From Chitinophagaceae bacterium (GTDB lineage Bacteria; Bacteroidota; Bacteroidia; Chitinophagales; Chitinophagaceae), in contig JAHEMM010000012.1 in the NCBI GenBank assembly GCA_024643655.1, forward strand, positions 1-49,940: a stretch of DNA of 49,940 nt, given 5' to 3'. This document shows, one piece after another, positions 8,565-17,866 of the stretch. The number at the start of each line of letters is the position of its first letter. Within the stretch, counting starts at the first letter, position 1. The translations under genes were made by a program, and so were the position numbers. The notes below the pieces were generated by a model that did not search any database, had not been told where the DNA came from, and saw only the letters and a list, made by a program, of their open reading frames with translations.

Positions 8565-9032
8565 ATGAGATCGCTTATCTTAATAACAACAATTATTTTA
8601 TTTACACTTTCGACAAATGCACAAAGTAAAAGCACAAATAGCTCATCCTATCAAACAGCATTGGGTGTAAAAGTTTGGGATGGCGGAGGTATCTCCTTTA
8701 AACATTTTGTAAACGGCAACAATGCATTAGAATTGATCGGTTATTTCTGGAACAAGGGCACAAGGGTTACCGGACTTTATGAAATACATGGACCAATTAA
8801 TGGTGCAACGGGTTTGCAATGGTATATCGGACCAGGGGCACATATAGGCTTTTATAATACTAAAAATGGCGATGGTGTTTTTGCAGGTATTGATGGTGTA
8901 CTTGGATTAGATTATAAATTTAAAGGGGCGCCCATTAATATGTCGCTGGACTGGCAACCATCGTTTGAATTTGGTGACAACCGTGGCTTTTATGGCAATT
9001 GGGGTGGATTGGGAATCAGATATACTTTTTAA
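8565..9032 (+). CDS. Small exported protein, probable outer-membrane beta-barrel
   Basis: From the ATG at 8565 this gives a 155-residue protein with a clear signal peptide (MRSLILITTIILFTLSTNAQ). An upstream in-frame TTG at 8526 would put 13 extra residues before the signal peptide, so I prefer 8565. The mature part is Gly/aromatic-rich with alternating hydrophobic strands, ending YGNWGGLGIRYTF. A terminal Phe and an amphipathic last strand are typical of outer-membrane barrels that use the BAM machinery. The size suggests an eight-stranded barrel. Function unknown. Confidence 0.65.
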   Translation: MRSLILITTIILFTLSTNAQSKSTNSSSYQTALGVKVWDGGGISFKHFVNGNNALELIGYFWNKGTRVTGLYEIHGPINGATGLQWYIGPGAHIGFYNTKNGDGVFAGIDGVLGLDYKFKGAPINMSLDWQPSFEFGDNRGFYGNWGGLGIRYTF

Positions 9033-9087
9033 TAAGTATCGAATCAGAACTTTTAATACGTCACAATAGTTTATTGTTAGGCCTTAT

Positions 9088-10083
9088 TTAGATTCCAAAT
9101 CCCAGTTGCTTTTCAATTTCAACAGGTAATGCAGGTAATTTTCTTCGTTCAATGAGAAAGCTATTGAGCTGTGCTATCTCTTTAAATATATAATGTTTGT
9201 CTGCAGCAGCTTTTAAATAATCTTTTCCGGTACTTCCTCCTGTACCAATCCGCATACCAATCATACGATGTACCATATTCATATGGCGATGACGCCAGCT
9301 ACTCAGTTGTTCGTCAATTTCCAACAATGCATTCAATAATTGAAACGGCAATTGCAACAATGGATAGCCACGATATAACATGATGAATAAAGCAGCCCTG
9401 CAAGCTGCCGGAGATAATGTTCTGTCTTTAGTAGTATTGTTGTTATTAAAAACCTCTTCAAATGCTGACAAGTTATTTCTCTCTGCTTCGGCTAAACTTT
9501 CCTGATACACTTTTTTATAATTATCCCAGAATGGATTATCAGCACCTTCTTTTAAAAAGGGCATTCGCTCCAACCAGGTATTCAAAAGCTGCAATAAAGA
9601 GTTTCCACTTTCTGCTTTTTTAATAATATCTACATGCTCTGTTTTTAATTGAGCTGTATAATACTCTTTGCCATGTCGTTGCTCAAACTTCAATCCCAGC
9701 TTGGCTTCCAGTTCTTTAAACTGCCAGCTTTGAAAACCCGATGCAGGGCGTAGCATATCTCTAAAATCCAGAAAGTCCATGGAAGTCATCGTTTCCATAA
9801 TATCGATCTGATGCACCAGCACTCTTAAAATAGTAACACAACGATTTAACCGATGCACAACGGTTTGTAATTCTGGTGAATTATCATTTAATGCCGGCTT
9901 ACTCATGATGCCGACTATAGAATCAGCTTCGTAATGCAGTTGTTTGAACCAAAGTTCATATGCCTGATGAATAACGATGAATAACATTTCGTCATGCGCA
10001 GGCATTTTATGTTTATCACTTTCGGGATACTGTGCGTTAAGGATTTTATCTAATTGCAGATATTCGTGGTAATGTACTTCCAT
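9088..10083 (-). CDS. kynA: Tryptophan 2,3-dioxygenase
   Basis: A 331-residue haem enzyme opening tryptophan to N-formylkynurenine, the first step of the kynurenine pathway. The distal-pocket motif HDEMLFIVIHQAYELWFKQ (H39 region) and the C-terminal block MVHRMIGMRIGTGGSTG are both characteristic; the preceding RHRH segment should hold the proximal haem ligand. No signal peptide is present. It lies 50 bp downstream of purD on the same strand, with a 17-bp-spaced inverted repeat in the gap. No other kynurenine-pathway genes are in the window, so whether it serves catabolism or quinolinate/NAD synthesis cannot be decided here. Confidence 0.9.
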   Translation of the reverse strand: MEVHYHEYLQLDKILNAQYPESDKHKMPAHDEMLFIVIHQAYELWFKQLHYEADSIVGIMSKPALNDNSPELQTVVHRLNRCVTILRVLVHQIDIMETMTSMDFLDFRDMLRPASGFQSWQFKELEAKLGLKFEQRHGKEYYTAQLKTEHVDIIKKAESGNSLLQLLNTWLERMPFLKEGADNPFWDNYKKVYQESLAEAERNNLSAFEEVFNNNNTTKDRTLSPAACRAALFIMLYRGYPLLQLPFQLLNALLEIDEQLSSWRHRHMNMVHRMIGMRIGTGGSTGKDYLKAAADKHYIFKEIAQLNSFLIERRKLPALPVEIEKQLGFGI

Positions 10084-10101
10084 TAGTAAATTGGCTTAGT
10101 G

Positions 10102-10126
10102 AATCGTTAGCTGCAAATTAACGATT
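10102..10126. promoter_or_regulatory. Inverted repeat between purD and the tryptophan dioxygenase gene
   Basis: AATCGTTA (10102-10109) and TAACGATT (10119-10126) are exact inverse complements separated by 9 bp. No T-tract follows on the minus strand, so it looks more like an operator for the dioxygenase gene than a purD terminator. Confidence 0.35.
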
Positions 10127-10133
10127 ATTATTA

Positions 10134-11414
10134 TCATTCAAATTCGTATCCAATATCATGGCGATAGGCCATGCCATTAAAAGATATTTTTTTCATCTCT
10201 TCTTTAGATATTTCTACGGCATCAAATATCGAACGGCCATAAGAGGTTATACAAAATACACGGCCTCCATTAGTAACTACTTTTTCATTTTCAATTGTAG
10301 TGCCCATGTGATAAACCATACTATCTTCTTGATTAACATTTTCAATCCCCATTATTTCATACCCTTTAGTATACTCTCCGGGATATCCACCGCTAACAGC
10401 AACTACTGTACACACTGTTCTGGAATCTGTTTCAATTGTTATTGCATCTAATTTTTGCTCATTTACAGCTATAAACAATTCAACCAAATCATTTTTTAAC
10501 CTAGGCATTACTACTTCAGTTTCCGGGTCACCCATTCTGCAATTATATTCAATCATATAAGGCTCTCCCTTATCAATCATAAGTCCAAGAAAAATAAATC
10601 CCTTGTATGCCAACCCTTCGCTTTCCAATCCTGAAATAGTTGGCTTCACCACTTGATCTTCAATTTTTTTCATCAACACATCATTGGCAAATGGAACAGG
10701 ACTTACTGCTCCCATACCACCGGTATTAGGTCCAGTATCACCATCTCCTATCCTTTTATAATCTTTAGCTTCAGGAAGTATTACGTAATTCTTCCCGTCT
10801 GTTAATACAAAAACAGACATTTCTACTCCCTGCAAAAATTGCTCTATCACTACTTTTTTTCCAGCATCGCCAAATTTTGCTCTCTGAATCATTAATTCAA
10901 ATTCTGCTAAAGCTTCCAACTCATTATTACAAATTACAACCCCTTTTCCTGCGGCCAATCCATCCGCTTTCATTACAATTGGTAAGGAATGACTTTGTAT
11001 ATAGTTTGTCCCCTCCTGATAATTCTCCAACGTAAATTCTTTATAAGCAGCTGTTGGAATATTATGCCGCATCATAAATGCCTTTGCAAAAGCTTTACTT
11101 CCTTCTAACCGGGCACTATTTTTTTCAGGGCCAATAACTGCGATATTTTTTAAATCGGGAGAATTTTTGAGAAAATCAGTAATTCCATTTACCAAAGGAT
11201 CTTCGGGACCAACCATTACCATGTCTATTTTTTCATCAATACATGATTTTTTTATTGCCTCAAAGTCATTTACTCCAAAAGGAAGATTGGTACCACATTT
11301 TGATGTACCAGCATTACCTGGAGCAATAAATAATTTTTTACAAAGTGGGCTTTGGGAGATTTTAAGTGCAATAGCATGTTCTCTTCCGCCAGATCCGAGT
11401 AGTAATATATGCAT
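10134..11414 (-). CDS. purD: Phosphoribosylamine-glycine ligase
   Basis: A 426-residue ATP-grasp enzyme of purine synthesis (5-phosphoribosylamine + glycine + ATP to GAR). The N-terminus is MHILLLGSGGREHAIAL, the universal PurD start, so translation should begin at 11414. The frame stays open another 66 codons upstream, but that extension has no PurD-like sequence and covers the promoter region. ATP-grasp signatures include the EQFLQGVEMSVFVLTDG strand and GDTGPNTGGMGAVSP. Length and motifs are complete. It is divergent from the first POT gene. Confidence 0.93.
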   Translation of the reverse strand: MHILLLGSGGREHAIALKISQSPLCKKLFIAPGNAGTSKCGTNLPFGVNDFEAIKKSCIDEKIDMVMVGPEDPLVNGITDFLKNSPDLKNIAVIGPEKNSARLEGSKAFAKAFMMRHNIPTAAYKEFTLENYQEGTNYIQSHSLPIVMKADGLAAGKGVVICNNELEALAEFELMIQRAKFGDAGKKVVIEQFLQGVEMSVFVLTDGKNYVILPEAKDYKRIGDGDTGPNTGGMGAVSPVPFANDVLMKKIEDQVVKPTISGLESEGLAYKGFIFLGLMIDKGEPYMIEYNCRMGDPETEVVMPRLKNDLVELFIAVNEQKLDAITIETDSRTVCTVVAVSGGYPGEYTKGYEIMGIENVNQEDSMVYHMGTTIENEKVVTNGGRVFCITSYGRSIFDAVEISKEEMKKISFNGMAYRHDIGYEFE

Positions 11415-11482
11415 AAGTAAAGGATAGTTAGCTAAAAGGAGTTGCGAATATCGGTTGTATCCATTAAAGAATTTTGAAAAAG

Positions 11483-11511
11483 TTTGAGGTTGCGTAAATT
11501 TCTGTATTTTG
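11483..11511 (+). promoter_or_regulatory. Candidate promoter of the first POT transporter
   Basis: TTTG (11483-11486) is followed after 18 bp by TATTTTG (11505-11511), close to the Bacteroidota promoter pattern with a shortened -7 spacer. The transcript would have a leader of about 65 nt containing a small CCTCT/AGAGG hairpin before the ATG at 11583. Confidence 0.35.
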
Positions 11512-11582
11512 TACACCTCTAAGGAAGAGGCAAGCAAATGCTTTTCCTCAAATAACTCTGATTTATCAACTAAAAAAATTGT

Positions 11583-13241
11583 ATGGATCAAAATGTAAAA
11601 GCTGCCAAACATCCAAAAGGATTAATGGTCTTATTCTTTACCGAAATGTGGGAACGTTTTGGTTACTACCTGATGGTTGGCATTTTATTATTGTATTTGA
11701 CAGATACCACTACCGGTGGAAAAGAAATGACAAGAGGTATGGGAGTAGATGTAGTAGGTACATTTATTGCTTTAGTTTACCTAACTCCATTTATCGGGGG
11801 CCTTATTGCTGACAGGTACCTCGGTTATCTGAAATCAATTTTTATTGGAGGGTCGATGATGGCTGCAGGCTATCTGGGATTAGCATTGCCAGGTGATTTG
11901 GCAATGTATGTTTCTTTAGGTTTGATAATTATAGGTAATGGATTTTTCAAACCAAACATTTCTGTACTACTTGGTAATTTGTATAATAAAGAAGAACTAA
12001 AACCACTAAAAGATAATGCATACAATATCTTTTATATGGGAATCAACATCGGAGCACTCTTCTGCAATTTCGTTGCTGCTTATTTACGTAACGCTTATGG
12101 TTGGGGATATGCATTTGCCGCTGCAGGTGTTGGATTGATCATTGGTTTGATCTGGCTTGCGATTAAAGTAAAACATGTAAAAGAGGCAGATGTAAAAAAA
12201 CCAATGGAGCCAGGAGATATGCCAATGTCTAAAATTTTTGGTTCTGTTTTTCTACCCATGATTGTTTTCGGAATTATTGGATGGATAATTCCAGGAAATA
12301 TTATGAATTCTGACTCAAACGATGCATTCGTATTCGCCTGTATTCCTGTAGTCTTCTTCTACGTTAATCTTTGGAGAAAAGGAAATGAACAAGATAAAAA
12401 AGGTATTGGTGCTTTATTATTCATATTCACTGTCTCTATAATTTTTTGGACGATTTATAATCAAAACTCAACAGGGCTTACTATCTGGGCTGAAACACAT
12501 ACTGACAGACAAATAACTTCTGTTTTAGAAGGACCTGCCAGTAAAATAGATATGGTTCAAAAAATTTCAGCAGAGCCTTATGAAGTTGTAAAAGTTGACC
12601 AATACTTAAGACCTGTTGTTGATGCTGATGGCAATCCTATAAAAGAAATGGGACCTGATCCTTATCTTAATAATTTACAAAAAGACCGATGGCCAGCACC
12701 GGGTGAGGAACTGAAACTCACTAATGCAGAATTATATCAATCGATCAATCCATTTTTTATAGTATTTCTTACTCCTTTGCTATTAGGCTTCTTTGCTTAT
12801 TTAAGTAAACGAAAAAAAGAACCTTCCACGATGAGTAAGTTTGGATACGCATTAATTATTGCCGGATTAAGTGCATTGGTAATGGTATTTGCCGTTATGT
12901 CAGTACCAAGTATTTATTTATACAAAACTGCAGGTATATGGCTTGTGCTAACATATTTTGTTTTCACCATCAGCGAAATATTTTTAAGTCCAATCGGCTT
13001 ATCATTGGTATCTAAATTATCTCCTCCACGATTAACGGCATTGATGATGGGCGGCTGGTTCCTTTCAACATCACTTGGCGGAAAAGTAGCTGGTGTAATG
13101 GCCAGTTTTTGGGATAAAATACCAGATAAAAGATTATTCTTCGGCATCATTGCGGTAGCAGCTGTTCTGGGCGGTCTTTTAATATTCAGCAAAATCAAAG
13201 GATTAAACCAGATTGTAAAGGATAAAACAGGCTCTGTTTAA
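11583..13241 (+). CDS. POT/PTR-family proton-coupled oligopeptide transporter (copy 1)
   Basis: A 552-residue inner-membrane transporter with the POT ExxER motif in helix 1 (E21-M-W-E24-R25), which couples proton and peptide binding. It also has the family motif GNGFFKPNISVLLGNLY and a Lys/Arg-rich loop after helix 3. Compared with a standard 14-helix POT protein it carries a soluble insertion of roughly 80 residues (about 305-395), between helices of the second half, that begins WAETHTDRQI. It imports di/tripeptides. It is the first of three adjacent paralogues and most similar to copy 2. A strong terminator follows at 13261. Confidence 0.92.
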   Translation: MDQNVKAAKHPKGLMVLFFTEMWERFGYYLMVGILLLYLTDTTTGGKEMTRGMGVDVVGTFIALVYLTPFIGGLIADRYLGYLKSIFIGGSMMAAGYLGLALPGDLAMYVSLGLIIIGNGFFKPNISVLLGNLYNKEELKPLKDNAYNIFYMGINIGALFCNFVAAYLRNAYGWGYAFAAAGVGLIIGLIWLAIKVKHVKEADVKKPMEPGDMPMSKIFGSVFLPMIVFGIIGWIIPGNIMNSDSNDAFVFACIPVVFFYVNLWRKGNEQDKKGIGALLFIFTVSIIFWTIYNQNSTGLTIWAETHTDRQITSVLEGPASKIDMVQKISAEPYEVVKVDQYLRPVVDADGNPIKEMGPDPYLNNLQKDRWPAPGEELKLTNAELYQSINPFFIVFLTPLLLGFFAYLSKRKKEPSTMSKFGYALIIAGLSALVMVFAVMSVPSIYLYKTAGIWLVLTYFVFTISEIFLSPIGLSLVSKLSPPRLTALMMGGWFLSTSLGGKVAGVMASFWDKIPDKRLFFGIIAVAAVLGGLLIFSKIKGLNQIVKDKTGSV

Positions 13242-13260
13242 TAATATTAACCGAATTTCA

Positions 13261-13288
13261 AAAGGTGGCTCGCAAAGCCACCTTTTTT
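13261..13288 (+). terminator. Rho-independent terminator after POT copy 1
   Basis: AAAGGTGGCT and AGCCACCTTT form a perfect 10-bp stem with a short loop, followed by a run of T. It is only about 30 bp before the next POT start, so the three transporters are probably separate units. Confidence 0.9.
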
Positions 13289-13319
13289 ATTTACTTTCAT
13301 CCCCACTAAAATAAACTTG

Positions 13320-15032
13320 ATGGAAAATCTTAATCAATCTACATCACACCCAAAAGGTCTTTATGTTTTATTTTTTACCGAAATGTGGGAACGTTTTGGT
13401 TATTATCTGATGCTAGGAATTTTTGCTTTGTACATGTTGGATAGCACGCAAAATGGCGGAATGGGCTTTTCAGCATCTAAAAAATCTGACATCTATGGCA
13501 CTTATCTCGGTCTCGTTTATTTAACACCGTTTATTGGAGGTTTACTTGCTGATAGAATTCTCGGTTATAGAAAAAGTATAATCATCGGCGCCTTGTTGAT
13601 GGCAGCAGGATATATTGGTCTGGCGTTGCCTGGAGAAACAACTTTTTATCTTTCTCTTCTACTCATCATACTTGGTAATGGTTTCTTTAAACCCAATATT
13701 TCAACACTTGTAGGTAACCTTTATAATAAACCAGAGAATCAGCATAAAAAGGATGCCGGTTATAATATCTTTTATATGGGTATTAATATCGGTGCATTTG
13801 TCTGCAATTTCGTAGCTGCGTATATGCGTATCAATTATGGGTGGGGATATGCTTTTGCCGCCGCAGGTGTAGGTATGTTGATAGGTCTTGTTTGGTTTAT
13901 GGCAGGCATGAAGCATGTTAAAGATGTAGATATTATTAAGCCAACAACAAAAGAAGATATCCCTTTAAAGAAAATCCTTGCTGTTGTTTTTATACCTGTA
14001 ATAATTTGTGGCATATTGGGTTGGTTTATTCCCGGTAATATTTTTGGCAGCGATAGCAATGACGCATTCTTGATTGGATGTGCTCCGGTAGTTGCCTATT
14101 ATATATCGCTTTGGTACAGGGCCACACCAGAAGATAAAAATCCACTGGCGGCTTTGTTAACTGTTATGGGATGTGTGGTGGTATTCTGGGCCATTTTCCA
14201 TCAGAATGGTGATGCATTGACTGTTTGGGCAAAAGATTATACCGACAGAAAAATCCCTGCAGCAGTAGTTGGTGCTGCAGATAAAGTGGATCTGGTACAA
14301 ACGGTTAATTATCATGAATCAATTAATTATAATAAGGAGGAATTTGACTCTTATTTAACTGGTTTAAAAAATGAGAAAGATTCATTAGTAGCTGCCGGAA
14401 ATAAATCTGCCGCTGATGAAGTTTCAAAAACAATTGCTATACGGGATAATTCAAGAGAGTACTTTACCAATTTGTCTGAAGATAAACGGCCAGAAAAAGG
14501 TAAGGATCTCAAATTAATTTCGACAGAATTATTTCAATCCATCAATCCGTTTTGGGTAATTGTATTAACACCTTTGGTAGTCGGCATCTTTGGTTTTATG
14601 CGACGGAAAGGAAAGGAACCATCTACGCCTGCAAAAATTGCTATTGGATTATTGATTACTGCACTTTCTGCATTGGTAATGGTAGCCGCTGTAAAATCCA
14701 TTAACACTTCTACGGATAAAGCTTCGGCAATTTGGCTATGGGCTAGTTATGGAGTCATAACTATTGGAGAATTATGTCTTTCCCCGATGGGCTTATCATT
14801 GGTTTCAAAACTAAGTCCGCCGAGATTAACATCGTTAATGATGGGAGGCTGGTTCTTATCTACCAGTATCGGAAATAAACTATCAGGAATACTTTCTGGT
14901 TTATGGGAAGGATATGAAGACAAATCTAATTTCTTCCTCACCAACTTCTTCATTGTAATAATTCCAGCCATTGCACTCTTTGTATTATTAAGATGGCTCA
15001 ACAGGGTAATGAAAGAAAAAGGAGTGAAATAA
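13320..15032 (+). CDS. POT/PTR-family proton-coupled oligopeptide transporter (copy 2)
   Basis: A 570-residue paralogue of the preceding gene, starting at the ATG at 13320; a TTG one codon earlier is also in frame. It keeps the ExxER motif (TEMWERFGYY), the GNGFFKPNISTLVGNLY block and the C-terminal LSPPRLTSLMMGGWFLSTS. Like copy 1 it has a long soluble insertion in the second half (WAKDYTDRKI onwards). Here the insert is longer and predicted to be helical and charged. The near-identical motif blocks point to tandem duplication followed by divergence of the insert. Substrates are presumably di/tripeptides. Confidence 0.92.
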   Translation: MENLNQSTSHPKGLYVLFFTEMWERFGYYLMLGIFALYMLDSTQNGGMGFSASKKSDIYGTYLGLVYLTPFIGGLLADRILGYRKSIIIGALLMAAGYIGLALPGETTFYLSLLLIILGNGFFKPNISTLVGNLYNKPENQHKKDAGYNIFYMGINIGAFVCNFVAAYMRINYGWGYAFAAAGVGMLIGLVWFMAGMKHVKDVDIIKPTTKEDIPLKKILAVVFIPVIICGILGWFIPGNIFGSDSNDAFLIGCAPVVAYYISLWYRATPEDKNPLAALLTVMGCVVVFWAIFHQNGDALTVWAKDYTDRKIPAAVVGAADKVDLVQTVNYHESINYNKEEFDSYLTGLKNEKDSLVAAGNKSAADEVSKTIAIRDNSREYFTNLSEDKRPEKGKDLKLISTELFQSINPFWVIVLTPLVVGIFGFMRRKGKEPSTPAKIAIGLLITALSALVMVAAVKSINTSTDKASAIWLWASYGVITIGELCLSPMGLSLVSKLSPPRLTSLMMGGWFLSTSIGNKLSGILSGLWEGYEDKSNFFLTNFFIVIIPAIALFVLLRWLNRVMKEKGVK

Positions 15033-15052
15033 TAAATTGATTATCTATTTTT

Positions 15053-15081
15053 AAGAGCCGGAACATTCCGGCTCTTTTTTT
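15053..15081 (+). terminator. Rho-independent terminator after POT copy 2
   Basis: AAGAGCCGGAA and TTCCGGCTCTT form an 11-bp perfect stem closed by a 2-base gap and followed by T6 or more. It ends 11 bp before the next ATG. Confidence 0.92.
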
Positions 15082-15092
15082 ATTTTCAAATT

Positions 15093-16586
15093 ATGGAAGC
15101 AACAACTGATCATTTACAACAAAGCAATAATAAGCAGCCAAGGCAACTCTACCTTTTATTTTTTGCCGAAATGTGGGAACGGTTTTCATTCTATGGAATG
15201 AAAGCATTGCTGATTGCTTACATGGTGAGTGAATTAAACTATGATGATCCAAAAGCTTATGCAATTCTGGGCTCTTATGCTGCATTAGTTTATACCATGC
15301 CAATGTTTGGCGGTTTTATGGCCGATAAATTTATCGGGTATCAGCGTTCGGTAATGTTTGGCGGCATATTAATGACATTGGGTCATTTTATATTAGCTCT
15401 GCCAACTGACTGGAGTTTCTTTTACGGTATGGCTTTTATTATTTGTGGTAATGGTTTTTTCAAACCAAATATTTCAAGCCTTGTAGGTACTTTATATGCT
15501 GAGAATGACCCTAAAAGAGACAGTGGGTTTTCCATTTTTTATATGGGTATTAATATCGGTGCAGCCATCGGCGGTTTTTTATGTGCTTATATAGCCAAAG
15601 AGTTCAATTGGCATTATGGGTTTGGATTAGCAGGAATTTTTATGGCACTCGGCTTCGTTGTTTTTGTTTATGGGAAAAAAACATTAGGAGAAAAAGGCTT
15701 ACCACCCGACCCAGAGATTTTAAAAAAGCCAGTATTTTCTTTCTTAAAACCAGAACATCTTATTTATGGCGGAACATTATTAATCATTCCATTGGTGGTT
15801 ACCTTGTTTCATCAATATCACATGATGGATTATATCATGTTCGGTCTTGGAATCGTCGCATTAATCTATGTACTCTCCGTTGGAATGAAAATGGAAAAAG
15901 AGCCGAAACTTAAATTATTTGCTGCGCTTATTATGATCATTTTCTCAGTAGTATTCTGGGCAATCTATGAACAGAATGCAGGATCTATGAACCTACTAGC
16001 AGAAAGAAATGCAAAAATGGAATTATTTGGTATAGATCTGCCAGAACTATCCATGAATAATTTTTTACCTCCCGGATGGGTGATAATATTAACGTTGATT
16101 GTAGCTCCACTTTGGCCTTGGTTAAATAAAAGAGGAAAAGAACCTAGCACACCCATGAAGTTTGCATTATCATTTATTTTCCTTGGATTAGGTTTCTATG
16201 TTTTCTATCTTGGATGCATAGCAAATGAAAGCACAGGTATCGTTCCGTTATGGCCTTTTTTATGGGGTTATTGCTTTATCATTCTCGGAGAACTTTGCTT
16301 ATCCCCAATTGGTTTATCTATGGTAACAAAACTATCTCCTGCAAAAATGGTTTCGCTGATGATGGGTATCTGGTTTTTTGCTTCTGCCATTGGAGAATTT
16401 CTGGCAGGTAAGATTGGCGCATTGATGAGTGTACCTGAAGAAGTACTTGCAAAAAATGACCCTGTACTCTCTTTACCGTACTATGCAGATGTTATTCAAA
16501 AGATAGGTATTGCCTCTGCTGTAATTGGGGTTCTATTGATCTTTACAGTACCATTTTTAAAACGCTGGATGGGAAATGTAAAATAA
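15093..16586 (+). CDS. POT/PTR-family proton-coupled oligopeptide transporter (copy 3)
   Basis: A 497-residue POT transporter with the ExxER motif (FAEMWERFSFYGMKALL) and GNGFFKPNISSLVGTLY. It lacks the long soluble insertion of copies 1 and 2 and has the usual length of the family, so it is probably the older or more distantly related paralogue. The short loop WAIYEQNAGSMNLLAERN keeps the conserved polar residues of the central cavity. Because a terminator separates it from copy 2, its promoter must lie within or overlap the upstream terminator region or the copy 2 coding end. Confidence 0.92.
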   Translation: MEATTDHLQQSNNKQPRQLYLLFFAEMWERFSFYGMKALLIAYMVSELNYDDPKAYAILGSYAALVYTMPMFGGFMADKFIGYQRSVMFGGILMTLGHFILALPTDWSFFYGMAFIICGNGFFKPNISSLVGTLYAENDPKRDSGFSIFYMGINIGAAIGGFLCAYIAKEFNWHYGFGLAGIFMALGFVVFVYGKKTLGEKGLPPDPEILKKPVFSFLKPEHLIYGGTLLIIPLVVTLFHQYHMMDYIMFGLGIVALIYVLSVGMKMEKEPKLKLFAALIMIIFSVVFWAIYEQNAGSMNLLAERNAKMELFGIDLPELSMNNFLPPGWVIILTLIVAPLWPWLNKRGKEPSTPMKFALSFIFLGLGFYVFYLGCIANESTGIVPLWPFLWGYCFIILGELCLSPIGLSMVTKLSPAKMVSLMMGIWFFASAIGEFLAGKIGALMSVPEEVLAKNDPVLSLPYYADVIQKIGIASAVIGVLLIFTVPFLKRWMGNVK

Positions 16587-16590
16587 TAAA

Positions 16591-16615
16591 ATGGTCTCGT
16601 TTAAAACGAGACCAT
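16591..16615. terminator. Bidirectional hairpin between POT copy 3 and DUF1501 gene
   Basis: ATGGTCTCGTTT and AAACGAGACCAT are perfect inverse complements around a single base (effectively a small A/T loop). The minus-strand side continues into TTATTATTTT. It lies between the convergent genes ending at 16586 and 16647 and probably ends both transcripts. Confidence 0.75.
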
Positions 16616-16646
16616 TCAGTTTTCGGGTACGAATCCTTATGAGTTA

Positions 16647-17846
16647 TTAAATAAAATCCAGGTGTTCATATTGTTTCATCAATATTGATTTATCATCAGC
16701 CTTCAGCCATTTATTCAATACGGTAGCATACACATTTTTAAAATCCACATTGTATTTCAAATCGCCTTCATTTAAATCATTGAGATCTGGCATTGCATTC
16801 AATACACCTTTTTGCTTTAATCCGCCACTGATCATAAACATATTATTTGCAGTGCCATGGTCTGTTCCATTACTTGCATTCTGTTGCACCCTTCTTCCAA
16901 ATTCAGAAAAAGTGAATAATAATACGTCTTCAAATCGATGTTGCTCTTTCAAATCTTTTACAAAGGCTTTTATAGCATCATTCATTTCGGTAAACAAACG
17001 ATTTTGCTGTCCTTCCTGATTGATATGCGTATCAAAACTTCCCAAGGACACATAATATACTTTTGTATTAATTTCCGAATAAATCAAAGAAGCAATTGTC
17101 TTTAAGCTATTACCAAGTCCTGTTGTAGGATATGCTGCATTAGTTGGATGCAGTCTACTTTGCTTAAAAATATAATCGGCACTTGATAACGTTTCTGCTA
17201 CCGTTTTATATAAATAATCAACCGGTTGTTCACCAACTTCTTTATTATGATGCTGCAATATATCTCTGAAGAACTTTTCATTGGCCGTTCCATATAGTCG
17301 TCTGGGATCTTTTACGGCTATTCCCTTCATCTCCTCACCCTTTAATGCAAGACTTAGCACATCATCAAGCTCAATAGCTTGTGTTGGTTTATCACAACCT
17401 TTGCATTGTGAATCCAGATATCTACCCATCCAACCGTTGGTCCAGTATTCATTACTATCACTTGCAGTGTGCCAGATATCCATACTTCTAAAATGCGACC
17501 GATCAGGATTAGGATAACCAACATTATTTAAAATCGAAAGACTTCCATCGTCATATAATTCTTTTAATCCTTTTAAGGCAGGATTCAAACCCACTTCGTC
17601 CGTTAAAGCCAATGTCTTGTCTTTTGTAATACCCAATTTAGGTCTTGCTTTATAATATAAGTCATTCCGAAAAGGGATTACTGTGTTTAACCCGTCGTTG
17701 CCGCCACTTAACTGAAGAATCACTACTACTTTATTACCAGGCATTACCAGGCTATTATTTTCAAAAGCTTTTAAAAACTTTGGTACAAGCATCGATGCTG
17801 TTGCAAGTGATCCTATCTGAATAAATTCTTTACGTTTAATTACCAT
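16647..17846 (-). CDS. DUF1501 domain-containing exported protein
   Basis: A 399-residue protein of the DUF1501 family, related in fold to alkaline phosphatase/sulfatase-like enzymes. Supporting stretches are VVILQLSGGNDGLNTVIPF near the N-terminus, the YPNPDRSHFRSMDIWHT block, and LFTFSEFGRRVQQNASNGTD followed by HG. The N-terminus KRKEFIQIGSLATASML resembles a Tat-type signal with Lys in place of the first Arg; export is likely but the route is uncertain. DUF1501 and DUF1800 genes are typically paired, as here: the DUF1800 gene is 82 bp upstream on the same strand. The enzymatic activity is not established for the family. Confidence 0.88.
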   Translation of the reverse strand: MVIKRKEFIQIGSLATASMLVPKFLKAFENNSLVMPGNKVVVILQLSGGNDGLNTVIPFRNDLYYKARPKLGITKDKTLALTDEVGLNPALKGLKELYDDGSLSILNNVGYPNPDRSHFRSMDIWHTASDSNEYWTNGWMGRYLDSQCKGCDKPTQAIELDDVLSLALKGEEMKGIAVKDPRRLYGTANEKFFRDILQHHNKEVGEQPVDYLYKTVAETLSSADYIFKQSRLHPTNAAYPTTGLGNSLKTIASLIYSEINTKVYYVSLGSFDTHINQEGQQNRLFTEMNDAIKAFVKDLKEQHRFEDVLLFTFSEFGRRVQQNASNGTDHGTANNMFMISGGLKQKGVLNAMPDLNDLNEGDLKYNVDFKNVYATVLNKWLKADDKSILMKQYEHLDFI

Positions 17847-17866
17847 AATTTAAGCTTTGAGCTTTT

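Noticed and set aside
9064-9076. CAATA-GTT-TATTG hairpin after the small exported protein
   Set aside because: A short AT-only stem without a U-tract; unlikely to terminate transcription.
11415-11612. 66-codon N-terminal extension of purD
   Set aside because: The family start MHILLLGSGGREHA begins at 11414, and the extension overlaps the divergent promoter region without PurD similarity.
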